Below are positions 61,748-64,000 of a DNA stretch of 64,000 bases, piece after piece (position 1 is the stretch's first letter; every line of letters begins with the position of its first letter). Made by a program: the position numbers and the translations under genes. The notes under the pieces were generated by a model, which was not told the origin of the DNA, did not search any database, and saw nothing but the letters and a program-made list of their open reading frames with translations. This stretch comes from Blautia sp. (GTDB lineage: Bacteria; Bacillota; Clostridia; Lachnospirales; Lachnospiraceae): the NCBI GenBank assembly GCA_017463155.1, contig JAFTPT010000027.1, positions 62,001-126,000 on the forward strand, given 5' to 3'.

Positions 61748-62197
61748 TCAGCCTTCGATCGAGATCACATGCTCGGCTTCGAGCGCCTGCGGATCCTTTT
61801 TCGGGATGGAGAGCTTCAGGATGCCGTCCTCAAAGCGGGCCTTTACATCCTCGGCCTTGACGGCGTTTCCTACAAAGTAAGTCCTGCTCATGGTGCCGGT
61901 GTAACGCTCTCTGCGGATGTAGTTGCCTTCCTGATCCTTTTCATCTTTGTTAAGGCCCTTGTTGGTCGATACGGTCAGGTAGCCGTTCTTCAGCTGCAGC
62001 TGCACTTCGTCCTTTTTGAAGCCCGGAAGATCGATATCCAGCTCAAAGCTGTGATCGGTCTCGCGTACGTCGGTCTTCATCAGGTTCTTGGCATGTTTGC
62101 CGTACAGCGGGTTCTTTTTACCCCAGAAGTCCTCCTCAAACGGGAAGCTCATCCAATCATCAAATAAGTTCTCTCCAAAAATACTAGGCATCATCAT
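61748..62197 (-). CDS. hsp20: Small heat-shock protein, Hsp20/alpha-crystallin family
   Basis: A 149-residue cytoplasmic holdase chaperone. After a short N-terminal arm (PSIFGENLFDDW) comes the alpha-crystallin domain from residue 42 (TDVRETDHSFELDIDLPGFKKDEVQLQLKNGYLTVS) with the terminal ARFEDGILKLSIPK signature. It binds unfolding proteins in heat or acid stress. AGGAGAT lies upstream of the ATG at 62197, where three ATG codons occur in a row. The promoter is overlapped by a CIRCE element, so HrcA probably represses it. Confidence 0.94.
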   Translation of the reverse strand: MMMPSIFGENLFDDWMSFPFEEDFWGKKNPLYGKHAKNLMKTDVRETDHSFELDIDLPGFKKDEVQLQLKNGYLTVSTNKGLNKDEKDQEGNYIRRERYTGTMSRTYFVGNAVKAEDVKARFEDGILKLSIPKKDPQALEAEHVISIEG

Positions 62198-62276
62198 AAG
62201 TCATATCTCCTTTCTATCTTTGCGAAACGCTCCTTGCGGATCGCCTCGTGGATGTCTTTTCCTTTGTTCTAGGTGT

Positions 62277-62305
62277 ACTATAACACTTGTTGTTAGCACT
62301 GTCAA
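62277..62305 (-). promoter_or_regulatory. Promoter of hsp20
   Basis: On the minus strand TTGACA (62305-62300) and TATAGT (62282-62277) are 17 bp apart. The -35 box lies inside the CIRCE element. Confidence 0.82.
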
Positions 62306-62319
62306 GGGGTGAGTGCTAA
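62293..62319. promoter_or_regulatory. CIRCE element (HrcA operator)
   Basis: TTAGCACTG (62293-62301), a 9-bp gap and GAGTGCTAA (62311-62319) match the CIRCE consensus TTAGCACTC-N9-GAGTGCTAA except for one base. It overlaps the -35 region of the hsp20 promoter, so HrcA binding would block it. Confidence 0.9.
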
Positions 62320-62357
62320 TTATTTTGTGAACTTTTTGTGAACACGCGGAATTTCTG

Positions 62358-62385
62358 TTTTCATGAAGCCGCCAGATGCTATAAT
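62358..62385 (+). promoter_or_regulatory. Possible promoter of the sigI leader
   Basis: TATAAT at 62380-62385 with a weak TTTTCA at 62358-62363 (16-bp spacer). It would start a leader of about 210 nt before sigI. A second candidate, TTGAAG (62545-62550) with TATAGT (62567-62572), lies closer to the gene and beyond the attenuator. Confidence 0.4.
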
Positions 62386-62463
62386 AAGAACAGCCACACC
62401 CAGTTCTGGGAGGAGTACGGGAGAGATCCTGTATCGGAGGTGTCCGGTCTCACACTTATTTTA

Positions 62464-62527
62464 TCCCGCGAACACGCTCCGGCTGGGGTGGCTCCCGGTG
62501 TCTCGTCTTTTCGCGGGACACTTTTTT
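62464..62527 (+). promoter_or_regulatory. Attenuator-like leader of sigI: terminator and competing hairpin
   Basis: GTGTCTCG (62498-62505) pairs with CGGGACAC (62514-62521, one G-T pair) and is followed by TTTTTT, a terminator. TCCCGCGAA (62464-62472) can instead pair perfectly with TTCGCGGGA (62510-62518), which would break the terminator stem. Mutually exclusive hairpins before a gene are the layout of an attenuator. No known riboswitch aptamer was recognised. Confidence 0.5.
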
Positions 62528-62602
62528 AAGTACGACCCCGGTTTTTGAAGGTAACCCTCCGAATACTATAGTGTAAATGCAGATGCAACAGGAGGAAAGC
62601 AC

Positions 62603-63349
62603 GTGATTTCCAACGCCAAGGATGACGTCGTCAGAGCACAGACCGATCAGGAGTTCATGAATCGGTTTATACAGGAGAATAAGAGGTTCATCATGGCCTG
62701 TGCCTATCGTTCTGTCGGACATTTTGTCACGGAGAGCGATGACGAATGGTCCATCGCGATGATCGCCTTTCATGAGGCCGTGATGAACTATGAACCGGCA
62801 AAGGGGGATTTTAAGGCGCTGGCGGCCACGGTGATCCGGCGCCGGCTCGTGGATTACCAGCGGTCGGAAGCCAGATATTCACAGGAGATCTCTGTGGAGC
62901 CGTATACCATGGACGGTGATGTCGATGACGAAGATCCGTCCGCACTGCAGCTGGAGATCCGGCAGAAGGAAGCGGAGATTTCCGATATGTCCTCCGGCGG
63001 AAGTCCGGGCGGCAGCGCCGTCCGGGATGAGATCGAGGCGGTGCAGGAGCTGCTGGGTGAGTACGGGTTCTCCTTTTTTGACCTGGCGGATTGCTCGCCT
63101 AAGGCGGAGAAGACCAAAAAACGATGTGCCGAAGCCGTGATCGCCCTCCTGGAGGATCCGGAGCTTTTCCGGAAGATGAGGAGTTCAAAAACACTTCCCA
63201 TCAAGGAGATCGTCAAGGCTTCCGGAGTGCCCAAAAAGATCCTGGAGCGTCACCGGAAATACATCATTGCCGCGGCGGAGATCCTGAACGGGGAGTATCC
63301 GCTGCTGGCAGAGTACATGAGTTACATTCGCAAGGCGCTTAGCCCATAG
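62603..63349 (+). CDS. sigI: RNA polymerase sigma factor SigI
   Basis: A 248-residue alternative sigma factor of the SigI group. Region 2 is seen around NRFIQENKRFIMACAYRSVG and SDDEWSIAMIAFHEAVMNY, with IRRRLVDYQRSEAR continuing it. The C-terminal SigI-specific helical region (LPIKEIVKASGVPKKILERHRKYIIAAAEIL) contacts the -35 box. It starts with GTG at 62603, supported by AGGAGG 8 nt upstream. In Bacillus SigI answers heat or envelope stress, and in cellulolytic clostridia polysaccharide sensing. The adjacent gene encodes its RsgI-type anti-sigma factor. Confidence 0.92.
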   Translation: MISNAKDDVVRAQTDQEFMNRFIQENKRFIMACAYRSVGHFVTESDDEWSIAMIAFHEAVMNYEPAKGDFKALAATVIRRRLVDYQRSEARYSQEISVEPYTMDGDVDDEDPSALQLEIRQKEAEISDMSSGGSPGGSAVRDEIEAVQELLGEYGFSFFDLADCSPKAEKTKKRCAEAVIALLEDPELFRKMRSSKTLPIKEIVKASGVPKKILERHRKYIIAAAEILNGEYPLLAEYMSYIRKALSP

Positions 63350-63372
63350 AGAAACGGGAGAGTATAGATTCA

Positions 63373-63395
63373 GGACACCGGTAATGACGGTGTCC
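63373..63395. repeat. Hairpin between sigI and rsgI
   Basis: GGACACCG (63373-63380) and CGGTGTCC (63388-63395) pair perfectly around a 7-nt loop. No T-run follows, so it probably sets the ratio of sigI to rsgI expression or stabilises the message. The GGGACAC-like core recalls the hairpins at 23516 and 62498. Confidence 0.6.
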
Positions 63396-63410
63396 CCATG
63401 GAGTGACAAG

Positions 63411-64000
63411 ATGAAAGCAATCGTGCTGGAGGTACGAAACGGCGTGGCCGCTGTTCTTCGCGAGGACGGTGTGATCGAGAAGACCCGGCAGAAATGTGCT
63501 GTTGGCGATACCATAGAGATCAAAGTGAATAAGTCCTGGTTCCGGACCGGATGGGCCCGGGCGGCAACGGCCGCGGCGGCTGTGATCATTCTGGGCGGCT
63601 CGGGCGGCTTTTACGGCTATAACAACGTAATGGCCTGCTCGTATGTATCCCTGGATATCAACCCGTCCGTCGAGTATGTCCTGAACCGGCAGAACAAGGT
63701 GCTGAAGGTCGTCGCCCTGAATGACGACGCCGAGGCGGTGGTGGAGGAGCTGCAGGAGCAGGGGGTCCGCAATGATACGCTGGAGGAAGCGCTCCAGAAG
63801 ACTGAGATCATCCTGGAGGAGCAGGAGTTTTTGTCGGATGAGGAGCTGGATTATGTCCTGGTCAATGTATCCACAGATTCCGATACCCGAAAGGAGCTTC
63901 TGACAGAGGAAGCCAACAAAGCGTTGGGAATGAACGAGGAGAGGATCTCCCTCGTGGTGACGGATTCCAGCGTCGAGGAACGGGACAAGGCCAGGGAGCT
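63411..64000 (+). CDS. rsgI: RsgI-type membrane anti-sigma factor, truncated by the window edge
   Basis: At least 196 residues with no stop before the window ends. Residues 1-45 match the RsgI N-terminal domain (KAIVLEVRNGVAAVLREDG...IEIKV) that binds SigI in the cytoplasm. A membrane helix at about 50-68 (AATAAAAVIILGGSGG) follows. The extracellular part begins SYVSLDINPSVEYVLNRQNKVL, the conserved periplasmic RsgI region. The missing C-terminus would hold the sensor domain. GGAGTGACAAG precedes the ATG. In relatives, regulated cleavage of RsgI frees SigI. Confidence 0.92.
   Translation, partial: MKAIVLEVRNGVAAVLREDGVIEKTRQKCAVGDTIEIKVNKSWFRTGWARAATAAAAVIILGGSGGFYGYNNVMACSYVSLDINPSVEYVLNRQNKVLKVVALNDDAEAVVEELQEQGVRNDTLEEALQKTEIILEEQEFLSDEELDYVLVNVSTDSDTRKELLTEEANKALGMNEERISLVVTDSSVEERDKARE

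Noticed and set aside
62530-62570. SigI-type autoregulatory promoter (GACCCC at 62534, CGAA at 62560)
   Set aside because: The elements are recognisable, but the spacing of about 20 bp is longer than expected for SigI promoters, so it cannot be claimed.

Overview
The window looks like chromosomal DNA of a Gram-positive, GC-rich member of the Clostridia, most plausibly the Lachnospiraceae. The pointers are an AraR-type arabinose repressor with its operator, a CIRCE/HrcA site, a SigI/RsgI pair, FCD-type GntR regulation, DUF4317, DUF1934 and DUF2325 genes, and very large FctA/Cna-type surface proteins with a C-terminal cell-wall anchor. The assignment is an inference from gene families; no rRNA or tRNA gene was seen in the window.

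Layout. 1-3.0 kb: L-arabinose isomerase and AraR repressor behind a consensus promoter and an AraR operator. 3.2-16.2 kb: one enormous surface adhesin with about 22 pilin-type isopeptide domains, currently broken into three reading frames by two small deletions. 16.3-23.5 kb: aldose-epimerase-like protein, DUF2325 protein, metallo-hydrolase, an exported phosphate-binding-like pair, an RsmJ-like methyltransferase, a ferredoxin-fused aldo/keto reductase and PlsC. 23.7-26.7 kb: ispE-gntR-murI operon with overlapping genes, then a DUF1934 gene. 26.7-30.5 kb: accessory patch with a DUF4037/TPR pair, a tyrosine recombinase enclosed by 25-bp inverted repeats, and an orphan Phd antitoxin. 30.5-39.4 kb: envelope and polysaccharide genes (two NodB deacetylases, an exported FKBP-type foldase, GH13 hydrolase, glycogen branching enzyme) and a small conserved protein. 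39.5-45.8 kb: two COG0523-type P-loop metal GTPases, one with a 146-residue His/Asp/Glu tract and one fused to a YcgQ-like domain, then pth and mfd.

45.8-60.5 kb: a cobalamin riboswitch that now leads only into a decayed methyltransferase gene, a PrsA/SurA-like lipoprotein foldase, a STAND NTPase directly coupled to a secreted papain-like/SH3 protein, further exported proteins, an AAA-ATPase/PD-(D/E)XK gene, remnants of fruK and msrA, a DUF4317 gene, a MATE pump, and a small double-glycine-leader SH3 protein. 60.5-64 kb: asparaginase, CIRCE-controlled Hsp20, and the start of a sigI-rsgI operon behind an attenuator-like leader.

Cross-cutting signals. A family of palindromes with core GGGGACGGTTC/GAACCGTCCCC recurs at least six times (stems of 14-32 bp) between genes and once inside the end of a gene. 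There are several decayed genes (adhesin, methyltransferase, fruK, msrA). Many products are exported or wall-associated, so the two exported foldases, the wall deacetylases and the giant adhesin may form a functional theme. The most interesting candidates for new biology are the recombinase with inverted repeats, the double-glycine-leader SH3 protein, the STAND/secreted-peptidase pair and the metallo-GTPase pair.
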